Origin: Bacilli bacterium
Lineage (GTDB): Bacteria; Bacillota_I; Bacilli_A; JAJDGJ01
DNA: 40,242 bases
Direction: 5' to 3'
Assembly: GCA_031289255.1 (NCBI GenBank)
Contig: JAITPW010000073.1
Location: 1 to 40,242, forward strand
Made by a program: the position numbers and the translations under genes. Below are positions 10,180 to 19,747 of this stretch, in pieces; position 1 is the first letter of the stretch; every line of letters starts with the position of its first letter. The notes under the pieces are model-generated. The model made no database searches, had not been told where the DNA came from, and saw nothing but the letters and a program-made list of their open reading frames with translations.

Positions 10180-10798
10180 ACTAAATGCCTTTCAGTTAAA
10201 AATTATTGCCTTAATAAGTATGACTATTGATCATATTGGTTATTTTCTTTTTCCTAATATAATTATTTTAAGAATTATGGGACGTTTATCATTTGTGATC
10301 TTTGCTTATATGTTAGTTAATGGTTATTTACATACTAGTAATAAAGTAAAACATGGTTTAATTATTTTAGGATTAGGAATATTGTTTGATATCATTTTAT
10401 TATGTATTAATAGTTTTATTACTACAAATATCTTTACAACTTTAGGTCTTGGTTATTTCTTAGTGATGTATTTTGATGAAAAGAAATATTATTTAGTAAT
10501 ACCAATTTTAATAATAGGTGCTTTTCTTCCGCTTGATTATGGTTTATATGGCTTGTTATTGATTTTAAGTTGTTATCTTTGCTTTAATAACATAAGTCTG
10601 TTATTGATAATAAATATTGGTTTAATTATGATATTAAGTCAGTTTAATATCATTAATAATCTGCAACTTTATTCAAGTATTGGCATATTATTATTATATT
10701 TATATAATAATAAAAAGGGTCAGAGCTTAAAATATTTCTTTTATGCTTATTATCCCTTACATATTATATTTTTAAGTGTTATCGCAAATTATAAATAG
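10172..10798 (+). CDS. TraX-family membrane protein (predicted acetyltransferase-like)
   Basis: LKIIALISMTIDHIGYFLFP...LRIMGRLSFVIFAYMLVNGYLHT. Confidence 0.75.
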   Translation: MIKLNAFQLKIIALISMTIDHIGYFLFPNIIILRIMGRLSFVIFAYMLVNGYLHTSNKVKHGLIILGLGILFDIILLCINSFITTNIFTTLGLGYFLVMYFDEKKYYLVIPILIIGAFLPLDYGLYGLLLILSCYLCFNNISLLLIINIGLIMILSQFNIINNLQLYSSIGILLLYLYNNKKGQSLKYFFYAYYPLHIIFLSVIANYK

Positions 10799-10808
10799 AA
10801 AGGTTGTT

Positions 10809-11330
10809 ATGAATATGGAAAAACTAGTTGTCCAAGCATTAATTGAAATCCCCCAAGGTTGTCAAAATAAATATGAAATAGATAAAAAATCAGGACGTAT
10901 TAAATTAGATCGAACATTATATTCGGCAATGCTTTATCCGGGCGAGTATGGTTATATTGAAAATACGCTTGCTAAAGATGGTGATCCTATTGATATCTTA
11001 GTTTTTGCTTCTTTTCCGACTGTTCCTGGTTGTTTAATGGATGTTCGTATTATTGGAGTTTTAGAAATGGAAGATTCAGGTGAAGAAGATGTTAAATTAA
11101 TAGGGGTTAGTCAAAATGATCCTCGTTATAACCATATATCTTGTTTAGAAGAATTACCACCTCATTACTTAATTGAAGTTCGTAGTTTTTTTGATACTTA
11201 TAAACTTCTTAATAAAAAAGAAGTTATTACTGGTCGTTATTTAGGAGTCGAAGATGCTTATTATTATTTAAATGATGCTCGTGAACGTTATTATGAACAA
11301 ATGAAGATTAATGAAAATGATCTCCTTTAA
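10809..11330 (+). CDS. ppa: Inorganic pyrophosphatase (family I)
   Basis: IEIPQGCQNKYEIDKKSGRIKLDR, YPGEYGYIENTLAKDGDPIDILV. Confidence 0.93.
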   Translation: MNMEKLVVQALIEIPQGCQNKYEIDKKSGRIKLDRTLYSAMLYPGEYGYIENTLAKDGDPIDILVFASFPTVPGCLMDVRIIGVLEMEDSGEEDVKLIGVSQNDPRYNHISCLEELPPHYLIEVRSFFDTYKLLNKKEVITGRYLGVEDAYYYLNDARERYYEQMKINENDLL

Positions 11331-11877
11331 ACAATACTGGTTACTAAGCAAAAGCACTTTTTTATTAAGTGCTTTTACTCTTGGTGGGGGCTTAGTGATG
11401 GTTCCTTTGATGCAGAAGAAATTTGTCGATGAGTTAAAATGGATTGAACAAGAGGAAATGATTGATATTATTGCCCTTGCTCAAGCCTGTCCAGGTGTTT
11501 TTGCGATTAATGCTTCGATATTGATCGGTAAGAAAATAGCTGGTTTTATTGGTTCTTTAATTAGTATGATCAGTACGATTTTACCACCGCTTATTATTAT
11601 GGGTTTTATTTCACTATTTTATGATTCACTGATTAGTAATAAATTATTCTTTAATATCCTTTTAGGAATGCAAGGAGTGATAGCGGCTATTATTTTAAGT
11701 GCTGGCATAAGTCTTTTTAATAGTATTATTCTAACAAATAAAAGAACTAATATTATTCTGTTTATCAGTTATTTATGTTTATATTTATTTATTAAAATAA
11801 ATATTATTTATTTAATTATTTTCGCCATAATAATAGCTCTAATTACTTATTTAACAAGAGGTCACCATGATGAGTAG
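11311..11877 (+). CDS. Chromate transporter, short-chain subunit
   Basis: TLGGGLVMVPLM.KKFVDE, AQACPGVFAINASI. Confidence 0.85.
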   Translation: MKMISFKQYWLLSKSTFLLSAFTLGGGLVMVPLMQKKFVDELKWIEQEEMIDIIALAQACPGVFAINASILIGKKIAGFIGSLISMISTILPPLIIMGFISLFYDSLISNKLFFNILLGMQGVIAAIILSAGISLFNSIILTNKRTNIILFISYLCLYLFIKINIIYLIIFAIIIALITYLTRGHHDE

Positions 11878-12421
11878 TAAATTATTAATGGTTTTTATCA
11901 AAGTAGGTTTATTTAGTTTTGGTGGTTTTGGAGGCATTCCCTTAATTCAACAAGAAGTAATAAATCATTACCAGTGGCTTAATATTGATGATTTTATCAA
12001 TATGATTACCATATCACAATTAACACCAGGACCAATTGGTATTAATATCGCAACCTTTACGGGCTATACTTTAGATGGTTTATCAGGAGCCTTAATCGCA
12101 ACCATGGGGTATGTTTTACCTTCTTTAATCATTATTACAATTATTGGTCATTTATATTTTAAATATCGTGATATTAAAGTATTAGATAATATTTTGAAAG
12201 GAATTCGACCAGCTATTATCGCTATTATTATTGGAACAGCTTTTATTTTTATGATTAATGCTTTTCAATTACCAAATAATTTTAATATTAATGGTCTTAA
12301 TTATTATCAAATAATCTTATTTATTATTAGTTTATACTTATTACTTAAGCATCAAATGAGTCCGATAAAATTAATAATCTTCATGATTATGGTCAACTTA
12401 GTTGTTTTTATGATTGTTTAA
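11867..12421 (+). CDS. Chromate transporter, short-chain subunit
   Basis: FSFGGFGGIPLIQQEV, ISQLTPGPIGINIATFTGY. Confidence 0.87.
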   Translation: MMSSKLLMVFIKVGLFSFGGFGGIPLIQQEVINHYQWLNIDDFINMITISQLTPGPIGINIATFTGYTLDGLSGALIATMGYVLPSLIIITIIGHLYFKYRDIKVLDNILKGIRPAIIAIIIGTAFIFMINAFQLPNNFNINGLNYYQIILFIISLYLLLKHQMSPIKLIIFMIMVNLVVFMIV

Positions 12422-12440
12422 GCTGTTCTGTCTAACTATT

Positions 12441-13217
12441 TTATAATAATTTTCGTTTTTTAATTGCTAGTATTTTCTTTAGATAAAAAGTTATTATTGA
12501 AAAGAGAATAATTATCCTTCCATAAGTACTAAAATGATTTAAAATAATTAAAAAAGAAGAGTTTTGGCTTTTATTTTCATTATTTTTTAAAGGGTGCTTA
12601 TTTTCTTGAACAGTCTTATTATTAGTATTGTTATTTATTGATAGATCTTTATTAAGACTTTCATTTTTATTATTTATTGTTGTTTTAAAGGGTTCAATTA
12701 GCCAGGTACTAAAATTATTATTTACTAGCGCATAACTACCATTGATTAATATCACTATGATAAGAGGATACTTAAGAAATTTAAAAAAAGATGATGGTAG
12801 GCCTCTTTTAGTTAAGATAAAAGAAGAATGTAATCCAAGATGGATACCGACTAATATCATTGTTAAAGCTGCTCCAAAATGATGTAAGCTTCTTAAGTTA
12901 TTATCTTGTTTAGGAAGATTAAGTAATGCTTGTGAAGTTAGTAAACCAGTAATGATGATAAGCATAAAACATAATAGGAGTAAGACATTAATAAAAAAAT
13001 TAATCTTTGTTTTAAAAAGGGTATTTTTAGAAAATCTTTTCTTAATTGTTAAAGTAATAGTATTTCTATTTAAGAGGATATGAATGATAAATAATCCGCC
13101 TAATAATAAACCAGTAATTTCATGGAAGAACATCTTAAAAAGATGATTATTATAAAGAAAGATTAATAAAATAATCATTATGATATCAAGTATTATTTTA
13201 ATAATAGGCTTATTCAT
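12441..13217 (-). CDS. DUF4405-like membrane protein, probable cytochrome b-type fold
   Basis: TM helices with paired His spaced 14 residues: HEITGLLLGGLFIIH and HFGAALTMILVGIH. Confidence 0.6.
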   Translation of the reverse strand: MNKPIIKIILDIIMIILLIFLYNNHLFKMFFHEITGLLLGGLFIIHILLNRNTITLTIKKRFSKNTLFKTKINFFINVLLLLCFMLIIITGLLTSQALLNLPKQDNNLRSLHHFGAALTMILVGIHLGLHSSFILTKRGLPSSFFKFLKYPLIIVILINGSYALVNNNFSTWLIEPFKTTINNKNESLNKDLSINNNTNNKTVQENKHPLKNNENKSQNSSFLIILNHFSTYGRIIILFSIITFYLKKILAIKKRKLL

Positions 13218-13355
13218 AAGAGGCCCTCCGCAATAAATTAAGTATTATTATAGATATGATTGCTTTTTTTGTAAAGGACTACCGTTTTATTATAATATTA
13301 ATTGTTTAAATATTAAAATAATGGTATTGTTTAAAAAATAAAGGAAAGAGGAAAA

Positions 13356-14006
13356 ATGATGAAAAAATATCTGATGATTATAGTAATGATAATGTTCATA
13401 TTGGGAGGTTGTCAAAGTAAGAATGATGATAATAGTTTTAGTAAAATTGCTATCACTAATGAAACGATCAGTAGTCCTAAAACACCTAGTTCAATTATGG
13501 TTAATGGTAAAGCCATTGTGATTGATCTTGATAAGCTTTTAAAGGTTGATGATGTTATTAAAGGTAGTGAGCTTATTCCCCCAACAGGAACGTTCGATAC
13601 GATGAAACCTGTTCCTTTTAATGATCTTAAAGGTTGGAAAGTTATTCATATCATTCCTTCTTTAGATACACCGGTTTGTTCATTACAAACAAGACAATTA
13701 GATTATGCTTCGAGTGAATTTAAAGATGTCATCTTTATGAGTATTTCAGCTGATTTACCATTTGCTTTACAACACTTTGTTGATGATAATAAGATTATGG
13801 GGATGAAGGTTTATTCTGATTATCAAGGTTATCAGTTCTTAAAGAATAATGAGCTTTTTATGAAGCAATATTCACTAGCTACAAGAGCGATTATTATTGT
13901 TGATGAAAACAATAAAGTTAAGTATGTTGAGTATGCTAGTGAAGTTACTAAAGAATTAGACTTAGCCCAAGCTATTAATTATTTACGACAAAATTACCAG
14001 AAATAG
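13356..14006 (+). CDS. Lipoprotein-type thiol peroxidase (Tpx-like)
   Basis: Lipobox ILGGC; Tpx motifs IPSLDTPVCSLQTRQLDYA, SISADLPFA, TRAIIIVDENNKVKYVEY. Confidence 0.85.
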   Translation: MMKKYLMIIVMIMFILGGCQSKNDDNSFSKIAITNETISSPKTPSSIMVNGKAIVIDLDKLLKVDDVIKGSELIPPTGTFDTMKPVPFNDLKGWKVIHIIPSLDTPVCSLQTRQLDYASSEFKDVIFMSISADLPFALQHFVDDNKIMGMKVYSDYQGYQFLKNNELFMKQYSLATRAIIIVDENNKVKYVEYASEVTKELDLAQAINYLRQNYQK

Positions 14007-14019
14007 CATTGATATAAAT

Positions 14020-14077
14020 AATGATTTATGATTAAAATGTTACTTATTTAGTAAATGCTTTAATTATAAATCATTTT
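14020..14077 (+). terminator. Long hairpin downstream of the tpx-like gene
   Basis: 17-nt arms AATGATTTATGATTAAA / TTTAATTATAAATCATT (one G-U) followed by TTT. Confidence 0.55.
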
Positions 14078-14148
14078 TGTCTTATTTTTTGATAATATTC
14101 TTATAGAGTACGCATTTTATTAATTAAAATAAGATATACTATTAAAAG

Positions 14149-15204
14149 GTGATGTTTAACATGAATGAAATTATAAAATTATTTAAGAATGAAAAATTTA
14201 AAACCATCTTGGTGATTGTGATATTATTTGTATTAATATATTTATTTAGAGGGATTGTGAATATTTTACTCTTAACATTAGTTATTACTTTATTATCAAA
14301 AAGATTATGTGATTTATTACACCACATCTTTAATTTACCCATTAAATATGGCATTATTATTATTTATTTTACTTTTATTTTAATAGTAGCTTTAGTTTTC
14401 AATTATGCTTTTATGGAGATTAAGACACAAATGAGTTCGATGATTGATATGATTATTAAATTCTATTATAATCCTAATCAAGATAATTGGTTACTATCAC
14501 AGATTTATAATTTATTTGTCGAATTTGATCTTAAAAGTCAACTGACTAATAGTAGTAAAATATTTGTGGAATCAATTAGTAATGTTACGCATATGGGTAT
14601 TACCATCTTTGTTTCATTTTTATTAAGCTTTTTCTATTTATTAGAATTTGAAAGAGTTAATGCTTTTAGTAAGTCGTTTTTCAATTCTAGTTTTGGTTGG
14701 TTCTTTCAAGAGACCTATCAGATTGGTAAGAAGTTTATCAGTTCATTTGGGATGGTTTTAGAAACACAGTTTATTATCTCTTTAATTAATAGTTTACTTA
14801 CTATCTTAGCTCTAGCTTATTTAGGATTTCCGCAATTACCATTACTATGGTTATTGATCTTTGTTTTAGGATTGATTCCTGTAGCAGGCGTAATTATATC
14901 ATTTGTTCCTTTAGCTATTATTGGTTATATGATTGGTGATATTAATATGATATTTATGGTTCTAATAATTATTGTTTTAATTCATTTTATGGAAACTTAT
15001 TTTTTAAATCCTAAATTAATGTCCCATAAAACTCATCTTCCTATTTTTTATGTTTTTCTTATTTTATTTGTGAGTGAAACTTTATTTGGAATGTGGGGTC
15101 TAATTGTCGGAGTGCCTATTTTTATTTTTATTATTGATATGTTAGGTATTGATGCTAAAGAAAGTACCAAGAAATTAATTAAACTTAGAAAGAAAAAATC
15201 CTAG
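14149..15204 (+). CDS. AI-2E family transporter (PerM/YtvI-like)
   Basis: Multi-TM; LGLIPVAGVIISFVPLAIIGYM, ETYFLNPKLMSHKTHLPIFYVFLILFVSETLFGMWGLIVGVPIF. Confidence 0.88.
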   Translation: MMFNMNEIIKLFKNEKFKTILVIVILFVLIYLFRGIVNILLLTLVITLLSKRLCDLLHHIFNLPIKYGIIIIYFTFILIVALVFNYAFMEIKTQMSSMIDMIIKFYYNPNQDNWLLSQIYNLFVEFDLKSQLTNSSKIFVESISNVTHMGITIFVSFLLSFFYLLEFERVNAFSKSFFNSSFGWFFQETYQIGKKFISSFGMVLETQFIISLINSLLTILALAYLGFPQLPLLWLLIFVLGLIPVAGVIISFVPLAIIGYMIGDINMIFMVLIIIVLIHFMETYFLNPKLMSHKTHLPIFYVFLILFVSETLFGMWGLIVGVPIFIFIIDMLGIDAKESTKKLIKLRKKKS

Positions 15205-16391
15205 CTTTTAACTAAGATTTCATCATATAATGCTAGATAGGTACAGGCATTAATAATTGGTATCACCCGATTAATAATGGTTTGATCATGGCGCCCGGCA
15301 ATATTTAAGGGCGTTATTTTTTTTTCTTTAAAATTATAAGTATCAAATATCATCATCGTTGAAGCTAATGGTTTAAGAATACTAGTAAAAACAATATCTT
15401 CACCATTAGATAGTCCACCATTAATACCACCATTATAATTATGATAAGTTAGTGCTTGTTTATCATCGTAGTATAAGTATTGTTCTTGAATATCACACCC
15501 TAATTGATCGTGCTGATAATTACCAAAAATAACTCCTTTGATACCAGGAATAGCATACATAAATTGTGATATTTTACTTTCTAGAGAATTAAACCAAGTT
15601 TGGCCTAGTAAAGCCGGAGGATTGATGATGATGGTTTCGAGATGACCATTAAAAGTTGTTTTTAAAGATTCATCTATCTTATTAATTAGTTTATGATATT
15701 GTTCGACATTAATCATGAAGATGCCTTCATTTAAATATTGATGCTGATATTGATATAATCGTTTTAAAACAAGGTTATGATATTCTTGGGCTAGTTTTAA
15801 TAAATCCTGATTTTGATAGGTCGATAAATATTCAGCAACAACATTATTAAAATAATGTTTCTTAAGATCATAATAAGCATCATCTTTAATACCGAGGCTT
15901 GTTAAAACATGGGTAAAGATATCTAAATTAGGATTATCTTTTTTAAGTATTTGTTCGCAAATACTTCCAATAAAGACCAGACCTTCCGTAAGCCGACCTG
16001 AGAAATGACCTCCGCCAGCGAGATGATGATTATGATCTTTTAGTGATGCAATATAATCAATGTGACCGGGACGATATTGATATTTAAGAGCTTCATAATC
16101 ATTTGACTTAGTATTATTATTAAAGAATTTAATTTTAAGGAGTTGGCCATTAGTTTGATAATAGTTATCATCAATGCGTTCAAGACCACTTATTATTTCA
16201 TAATGACTATTTTCAATACGTTTAGTATTATATACTTGGTGGGGTGATCTTAACTTAAGATTTAAGTCTAATGAGGCGATATTAATGAGATAACCACTTT
16301 TAACATTATTCATGGCAATAGTAAAGAAGTCATCATGTGATTGACCGATTAATTCAATTTGATAGTTAGAGATAAATTTACTTTTCATCAT
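15201..16391 (-). CDS. aroC: Chorismate synthase (divergent)
   Basis: YRPGHIDYIAS, AGGGHFSGRLT, NGGINGGLSNGEDIVFT.LKP, AGRHDQTI..RVIPI. Confidence 0.85.
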   Translation of the reverse strand: MMKSKFISNYQIELIGQSHDDFFTIAMNNVKSGYLINIASLDLNLKLRSPHQVYNTKRIENSHYEIISGLERIDDNYYQTNGQLLKIKFFNNNTKSNDYEALKYQYRPGHIDYIASLKDHNHHLAGGGHFSGRLTEGLVFIGSICEQILKKDNPNLDIFTHVLTSLGIKDDAYYDLKKHYFNNVVAEYLSTYQNQDLLKLAQEYHNLVLKRLYQYQHQYLNEGIFMINVEQYHKLINKIDESLKTTFNGHLETIIINPPALLGQTWFNSLESKISQFMYAIPGIKGVIFGNYQHDQLGCDIQEQYLYYDDKQALTYHNYNGGINGGLSNGEDIVFTSILKPLASTMMIFDTYNFKEKKITPLNIAGRHDQTIINRVIPIINACTYLALYDEILVKS

Positions 16392-18636
16392 AGACTCCTT
16401 TAAGTTTAATAAATAATTCTAAAAAATGCGATATTGATTTATTGATACTTGTTATCTCATTAATTACAACTGGTATTTTAAAAATATTACCAGCTATGAT
16501 AATTGCTAAAGCAATCCGATGATCATGATATGTATTAAAAGTATGTCCTTGTGGTTGACTAGGTTTAATAAGTAATTCATTATCTTTTAGTTCATAACCA
16601 ATCTTAAGATTAGTAAGTAAGTCAATAATAGCATCTAAACGATTTGATTCTTTATATTGTAAAGGATTGATATTAATAAGCTTACCTCCTTGTTGAGCAA
16701 GGATTAATGCTAGTAAAGGAGCACTATCAATATAGTTAGTTAAATCATAAATAGTTGTCTTATTAATGATTTTATCAATGATATAACTATCAGCTTGGAG
16801 GCTTGGCTGTTTAGGAGGAAGAATTAAATCAGGGTTATAGCGTTTTAAGATTTCAAAATTTAAATAGCTTGAGTAATCTAATTCAAGATTATATTCTTTT
16901 TGAGATTGATAAGTTTGTTGCGGTTTAATGATGAACTGTTGGTAATTCATATTAATGATTTTAATATTAAATTCTTTTAAGACTTGTAAGGTTAAATCGA
17001 GATATGGTTTAGATACTTGTTTATTTTTAATCGAAATAACACTGGTTTCATTTAAAGTAGGTAAATAGAATAGTAAACCAGAAAGAAATTGGGAACTAAC
17101 ACTACCATCAATAGTATAATGACTGGCTTTAAAAGAACCAGAAATGCTGATGGGTAAGGTACTAGCCTCTTTATGGAAGGTAATATCTTGTTCCTTAAAA
17201 AGTTTTAGATAAACATCTAATGGACGATTAACAAGATTATTTTCACCAGTAATAGTTAAGTTATGAGCATAAGCCATTAAAGTTGGTAAAAGGATTCTTA
17301 ATGAAGAAGCTGATTCATGCATATTAAGAGTGATGTTTTCTAAAGTTCTTATTTTAGTAGCATCTATGATAAGTTCATTATTTTGATAAGTTATGTGCAT
17401 ATTAAAGGCTTTTAAGGCCTTAATAGTCGTCAACATATCATCATTTAAACCAGTGATATTCTTTAAAACAGTAATATCTTTAGCTAGAAAAGCGGCTAAT
17501 AAATAACGATGGACATATGACTTAGCGGGTAATATCTTTACTTCACCTTGTAATAAAGATGGATAAAAATAAAATTGAGTAGCTTTCATCGGTAAGGTAT
17601 TCTTAATTTTATGATAGGTTTTTTCATACTGGAGAATCAAATTATTAATATTAACTTCTTTAAGATAAGGTTGAAAATTATTATCAATAAAGATTTCTTT
17701 AATAATTTGTTTATTTCTTTTTTTATCTTGTTTTATTTTATTAAAATCAATATCATTAATAACTCTAAGCGTATTAAATTTAGTTAAAATAGCTTTAATA
17801 GTATTAAAAATACAGACATTATCATTACTCATTAAATTTATTAAAAGACCAAAAGCTAAAGCCTCGCCATGATAGATATCATAATCTAATTCAATACAAT
17901 GAGCGATACTATGCCCATAATTAAGGAAATGACGGTGATGATGATCTAAATAATCATCTTTGATAATATTAAGCTTAATATTGATGGCTTCCTTTATTAA
18001 ATATGCAACTAAAGCTTCATTATTTCTAAGTTCAGTAATATCTTTAATCTTTGTTAATGCATCAATTATTTCATGATTACTAATTAAACCACATTTTATT
18101 ATTTCAACTAATCCTTCACTAAACAAACGAGAAGTAAGGGTTTTTAAGAAACTTAAATCAATAATAATATCCTGGGCATCGTAAAAAGTACCAATAAGAT
18201 TCTTAATGCCATATTTATTAACGCCAACTTTACCACCGATACTACTATCCATCATCGCCATTACGGTTGTCGGGATACTAATAAGTGGTAAACCTCTTAA
18301 GTATGTAGCAGCAGCATAACCGACCAAATCAGTAATAATCCCTCCGCCACAGGCGATAATAGTCGTTTGACGATCGACCTGATTATCAAAAAAAACCTGA
18401 TGGATCATATTGATACTGGCTTCACTTTTATTAGATTCAGTACTATTAATTGTAATAACTTCTTGAGCATTTAAGATTATTTGATTAAGATAATCAGGAT
18501 AAAGATATTTAACATTATAATCAATTATCACTAGATATGCACTATTACCGATTAAGGGCTTAAGCGTTGTTTCTAAGTTATTATTAATAAGATGAATATT
18601 ATTATTAATACTACTCATCTTCATCATCTTCATCAT
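16378..18636 (-). CDS. Bifunctional 3-dehydroquinate synthase / EPSP synthase fusion (AroB-AroA)
   Basis: AroB: CGGGIITDLVGYAAATYLRGLPLISIPTTVMAMMDSSIGGKVGVN, LVEIIKCG, LNYGHSIAHCIE, HGEALAFG. AroA: PAKSYVHRYL, SASSLRILLPTLM, YIDSAPLLAL, KESNRLDA, HDHRIALAI. Confidence 0.9.
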   Translation of the reverse strand: MMKMMKMSSINNNIHLINNNLETTLKPLIGNSAYLVIIDYNVKYLYPDYLNQIILNAQEVITINSTESNKSEASINMIHQVFFDNQVDRQTTIIACGGGIITDLVGYAAATYLRGLPLISIPTTVMAMMDSSIGGKVGVNKYGIKNLIGTFYDAQDIIIDLSFLKTLTSRLFSEGLVEIIKCGLISNHEIIDALTKIKDITELRNNEALVAYLIKEAINIKLNIIKDDYLDHHHRHFLNYGHSIAHCIELDYDIYHGEALAFGLLINLMSNDNVCIFNTIKAILTKFNTLRVINDIDFNKIKQDKKRNKQIIKEIFIDNNFQPYLKEVNINNLILQYEKTYHKIKNTLPMKATQFYFYPSLLQGEVKILPAKSYVHRYLLAAFLAKDITVLKNITGLNDDMLTTIKALKAFNMHITYQNNELIIDATKIRTLENITLNMHESASSLRILLPTLMAYAHNLTITGENNLVNRPLDVYLKLFKEQDITFHKEASTLPISISGSFKASHYTIDGSVSSQFLSGLLFYLPTLNETSVISIKNKQVSKPYLDLTLQVLKEFNIKIINMNYQQFIIKPQQTYQSQKEYNLELDYSSYLNFEILKRYNPDLILPPKQPSLQADSYIIDKIINKTTIYDLTNYIDSAPLLALILAQQGGKLININPLQYKESNRLDAIIDLLTNLKIGYELKDNELLIKPSQPQGHTFNTYHDHRIALAIIIAGNIFKIPVVINEITSINKSISHFLELFIKLKGVYDEK

Positions 18637-19615
18637 TGTTTAGTTGTTGATAAAAGGCATGGGTTGCTCTAATTTGTTTAATTAACTTTTGATATTGGTG
18701 GGGGTTTAAAGCTTGTTTACCATCACTTAAAGCCAGAGAAGGTTGATAGTGGGTCTCAATCATTAACCCATCAGCCTTTACCATAATACTAGCAAGGGCT
18801 AAAGAGCTAACTAAAGATGCATCACCAGTTCCATGACTAGGATCGACGATAATAGGAAGATGAGTTTTTAATTTTAAATAAGCAACGCCATTTAAATCTA
18901 AGACATTACGATAAGCATTTTCAAAAGTTCGTAGTCCTCTTTCACAAAGAATAATCTGGGTAGCTCCATTTAAATAAAGATATTCAGCACTACATAATAA
19001 TTCTTTAATGGTATTCGCAAACCCTCTTTTTAAAATAATAGGTTTATTTATGGTGGCAACCACTTTTAATAATTCAAAATTCTGCATATTACGAGCCCCT
19101 ATTTGAATGATATCAAAATTCTGATGATAAGCTAAAACTTCATTAATGGAAGTTAATTCACCTACTAAAGGCATTTTAATATTTAAGTTATTAATAATAT
19201 CAAAACCATTAGCTCGTAAACCTTGAAAAGAGGTTGGAGAAGTTCGTGGTTTAAATAAACCAACTCTTAAACAGTCGGTCTGGGTTTTATTAAGATATGC
19301 TAAAGTTTCTTTCATTTGGATAGATGATTCAACAGCACATGGTCCACCGATTATCACAAAGTTATCCTTATTAAAATTGACATCTTTAACCTTAAAACTA
19401 GTACTCTTTTTAAAAGCTTTTGAAACAAAATAATAGTCTTGATAGTTAATAATTTCATATGCATGTTCATCAATATTAGTTAAGAGATTAGTAATGTCGA
19501 TACTTGTAACTAGATAATGATCCTGTTCATTTACTTCATAATAAGTAAGCTCATTATGCTTTAAAATGCTTATTATCTGCAGATAAAGAGCTTTGTTTTT
19601 AACCTTTATAATCAT
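18611..19615 (-). CDS. 3-deoxy-7-phosphoheptulonate synthase with N-terminal ferredoxin-like regulatory domain
   Basis: IIGGPCAVES, GLFKPRTSPTSFQG, QIGARNMQNFELL, KRGFANTIKEL, ILCERGLRTFE, VDPSHGTGD; start chosen after GAAGGAAGA RBS. Confidence 0.9.
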   Translation of the reverse strand: MIIKVKNKALYLQIISILKHNELTYYEVNEQDHYLVTSIDITNLLTNIDEHAYEIINYQDYYFVSKAFKKSTSFKVKDVNFNKDNFVIIGGPCAVESSIQMKETLAYLNKTQTDCLRVGLFKPRTSPTSFQGLRANGFDIINNLNIKMPLVGELTSINEVLAYHQNFDIIQIGARNMQNFELLKVVATINKPIILKRGFANTIKELLCSAEYLYLNGATQIILCERGLRTFENAYRNVLDLNGVAYLKLKTHLPIIVDPSHGTGDASLVSSLALASIMVKADGLMIETHYQPSLALSDGKQALNPHQYQKLIKQIRATHAFYQQLNNDEDDEDE

Positions 19616-19645
19616 TAAATCATCTTCCTTCTTCATATCTTAATA

Positions 19646-19674
19646 ATTATACTAATTTAGTGATGTAAATGCAA
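19646..19674 (-). promoter_or_regulatory. Promoter of the aro operon
   Basis: On the minus strand TTGCAT -17 bp- TATAAT. Confidence 0.75.
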
Positions 19675-19747
19675 TTTAATATAAAAAATGTTATAATATC
19701 TAAGCTCATTAAAGATAATAAAATGATAATAAGAAAATGGTGATAAT

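Noticed and set aside
11311-12421. Frameshifted long-chain chromate transporter
   Set aside because: The two halves each have a complete CHR-domain start and look like a normal short-chain pair with an 11-nt overlap.
14142-14354. 70-aa minus-strand ORF
   Set aside because: Antisense to the AI-2E transporter start.
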